A stretch of 20,846 nt of DNA, taken from the IMG/VR virus record IMGVR_UViG_3300035698_006921, positions 1-20,846 of that record. The stretch is one strand, 5' to 3'. The notes under the pieces were generated by a model that was given only the letters and a program-made list of their open reading frames with translations, was not told the origin of the DNA and made no database searches. This stretch comes from a virus. Positions 19,487-20,846 of this stretch are shown in pieces (the first letter of the stretch is position 1; every line of letters starts with the position of its first letter). The position numbers were made by a program, and so were the translations under genes.

Positions 19487-20323
19487 ATGCTTATCAAAAC
19501 CATATCCGTAAAGCCCTTTCAATCTATTGTGAACATCGCAATACAAGAGTATCGGACAGTTCGTGGTGTTTACACCTTACTGGCTTACAATCAGGACAAG
19601 CTGCACAGCATCACCCAGGAGCTGGAACCCGGCATGTTGCTCGAAATTCATCCTATTGTCGAAGATTGGCGCGGGCTTATAAAAACACCTGTAAGGATGC
19701 CGTTTCTTGTGCATGAGTGGCAAGATATTGTTTGCGCTCAAATAGAAAGCGGAGGTTACAATCACAGCTGGAGCGGTGTAGTTTGCGTTAAACAGTTGCC
19801 GGCGGCTTACACGCACAGCTGGAAAAATCCGGTTTGCGTTCAGGCTTATGACACTTACACACACAGCTGGCGCAACGTGGTTTGTGTGAGTAGGCAGGAA
19901 GCGCAATTTAGTGCGATGTGGTTAGATGCAATTTGCGTCCAGGCTCCTGGAAATGCCTTCAGCTCAAACTGGATAGAAACTGCTTGCGTGCAAATACCCG
20001 GCGATGCTTATCAGGCAGCATGGAGTAACATAATTTGTGTGCAAACCCAAGCTGCCTTATATACCTCAGAATGGAAGATTGACACCTGCGTACAAGTTCC
20101 AGCTGACCTATACAGCTACGACTGGAAGCTAACCGCTTGCGTGCAAGTTCCGGCAGATGAGTACAGCTACGACTGGAACTTAACCGCCTGCGTGCAAGTT
20201 CCGGCAGATGAGTACAGCTATGGCTGGACGGAAACCACCTGCGTACAAGTTCCTGCGGCCACATACAGCGCACGCTGGGGGGATACAATTTGTGTACAGG
20301 AAACTACATTAGAATCAACATAA
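19487..20323 (+). CDS. Tail-associated protein: LysM/gpX-like N-terminus plus 12 Trp/Cys repeats
   Basis: The first 60 residues (VKPFQSIVNIAIQEYRTVRG, LEPGMLLEIHP) resemble the small LysM-like tail protein X domain. The remaining 200 are an array of 17-residue repeats with consensus xxWxxxxCVQxPxxxYS. Trp occurs at 78, 95, 112, 128, 145, 162, 179, 196, 213, 230, 247 and 264, and Cys exactly five residues after each. A degenerate unit at Trp61 lacks the Cys. The even spacing suggests a stack of short beta strands or hairpins. It lies between wedge and baseplate genes, so a baseplate or receptor-contact role is likely but inferred. I do not recognise the repeat. No signal peptide or membrane segment is seen. 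Confidence 0.7.
   Translation: MLIKTISVKPFQSIVNIAIQEYRTVRGVYTLLAYNQDKLHSITQELEPGMLLEIHPIVEDWRGLIKTPVRMPFLVHEWQDIVCAQIESGGYNHSWSGVVCVKQLPAAYTHSWKNPVCVQAYDTYTHSWRNVVCVSRQEAQFSAMWLDAICVQAPGNAFSSNWIETACVQIPGDAYQAAWSNIICVQTQAALYTSEWKIDTCVQVPADLYSYDWKLTACVQVPADEYSYDWNLTACVQVPADEYSYGWTETTCVQVPAATYSARWGDTICVQETTLEST
19712..20320 (+). repeat. 51-base coding repeats, 12 units
   Basis: Each unit encodes 17 residues (one unit, ending before Trp128, has 16). The units near the 3' end, roughly 20071-20230, are almost identical in DNA (for example GTGCAAGTTCCGGCAGATGA twice), while early units have diverged. This suggests ongoing expansion from the C-terminal side. Confidence 0.9.
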
Positions 20324-20348
20324 TTTCAAAACCTTAAAAATCAATACA

Positions 20349-20687
20349 ATGGCAAATTACATTCAAACCGGTGAAGGCCGTAAGACAATCCTTCAGATTA
20401 ACAAAACTGATGCCGACGGCAATGTCGTTTCTGGCTTTCCGAAGCAATACTCAATCTTGCCGGCCTTCACCGATCCGGTGTCGAGTATCGCATACAGTGC
20501 ATTAACAAGCACAACTTACGCTCGCTTAACCAACACGGCATTCAATGCCAGGCTTGCGGCATTTGATAACTATGTGAAATCGCTTAATGCGGGAATCGAA
20601 AACGACATCCCGAGCCTCAGCTCTGGCTGCTATCAATCAGAAAGCTCAAGCTGCGTTGTTAACCTTGTTGTGCCTCCAGAAAGCTAA
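20349..20687 (+). CDS. Small hypothetical phage protein, 112 aa
   Basis: The product starts MANYIQTGEGRKTILQINKT, has a Thr/Ser/Ala-rich centre with SALTSTTYARLTNTAFNARL, and ends with two cysteines in SSGCYQSESSSCVVN. No family is recognised and no membrane or enzymatic motif is visible. It lies between the Trp/Cys repeat gene and the large baseplate gene, in a rightward run with short spacers, so it is probably a small virion or assembly protein. It is complete, with an ATG 26 bases after the previous stop. Confidence 0.6.
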   Translation: MANYIQTGEGRKTILQINKTDADGNVVSGFPKQYSILPAFTDPVSSIAYSALTSTTYARLTNTAFNARLAAFDNYVKSLNAGIENDIPSLSSGCYQSESSSCVVNLVVPPES

Positions 20688-20689
20688 TC

Positions 20690-20846
20690 ATGTCGCGAAA
20701 AATAAACGACATCTACGAACAAATGCTTTCCGCTAAGCAAGCAGAAAGCAGCTTGCAAGGCCTTACAAGCAATAGCCTAACCGCAATTTGGCGGCTGCTG
20801 TTATATGTAGCCGCCGTTGGCGTTTGGGTTGTGGAGGAACAGTTCG
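20690..20846 (+). CDS. Large baseplate protein, 5' end (partial; Mu gp47 / gpJ position)
   Basis: The frame from the ATG at 20690 is open to the window end and gives 52 residues: MSRKINDIYEQMLSAKQAES, then LTSNSLTAIWRLLLYVAAVGVW. This start, with an N-terminal helix, a LTSxSxxAIWRLxLYVxAVxxW segment and an acidic EEQF, is what I recall for the large wedge/baseplate protein of Bacteroidota Mu-like phages, which occupies the gpJ position after the gp25-like gene. It starts two bases after the previous stop. The rest lies outside the window, so domain content cannot be checked. Confidence 0.65.
   Translation, partial: MSRKINDIYEQMLSAKQAESSLQGLTSNSLTAIWRLLLYVAAVGVWVVEEQF

Noticed and set aside
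19712-20320. CRISPR array
   Set aside because: The 51-base units are contiguous, in frame and conserved mainly at the protein level. There are no constant repeats separated by unique spacers.

Overview
The window is most of the virion-gene region of a Mu-like (transposable, contractile-tailed) prophage or phage of a Bacteroidota host. The phage type follows from recognisable Mu-type proteins: terminase, DUF935 portal, MuF head protein, gpG-type morphogenesis protein, DUF1320 protein, prohead protease/scaffold, sheath, tube, tape measure, hub, spike and gp25-like wedge. The host group is inferred from these family variants, from several promoter-like sequences of the Bacteroidota form TTG-N19/20-TAnnTTTG, and from the general lack of Shine-Dalgarno sequences. 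Genus cannot be read from the window. The transposition genes are not in view and neither phage end is present.

Layout. (1) 1-1356: rightward small accessory genes (end of an unknown gene, a DUF4406 protein, three small hypotheticals). (2) 1412-1990: an AT-rich gene for a membrane-anchored protein, possibly with its own promoter. (3) 1994-2179: a non-coding unit made of a strong promoter, a heavily self-complementary RNA of about 150 nt and a U-tract. (4) 2201-3152: a tightly coupled three-gene operon headed by an antirepressor-like protein, closed by a bidirectional terminator at 3157-3188. (5) 3187-9019, leftward: head and packaging genes, read in transcription order as small terminase, large terminase, small conserved protein, DUF1320 protein, portal, MuF, gpG-type protein, gp37-like protein. 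(6) 9020-9192: a divergent control region with a promoter on each strand and an inverted repeat between them. (7) 9193-20846, rightward: protease/scaffold, major capsid, a lysis cassette (amidase, probable holin, spanin-like lipoprotein), a Pro/Glu-repeat protein, sheath, tube, tail chaperones with a probable -1 frameshift, tape measure, baseplate genes, a repeat protein with 12 Trp/Cys units, a small hypothetical and the start of a large baseplate gene.

Unlike Mu, where the morphogenesis genes run in one direction, packaging genes here are transcribed away from the capsid and tail genes, so 9020-9192 can control both arms. The most unusual items are: the structured RNA, whose 3' arm can pair either with its own 5' arm or with the start codon of the antirepressor-like gene; the Trp/Cys repeat protein; a perfect T-TTT-TTT slippery heptamer at the portal/MuF junction; and a chaperone extension with no start codon. 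All assignments were made by reading the sequence. No database search or folding program was run.
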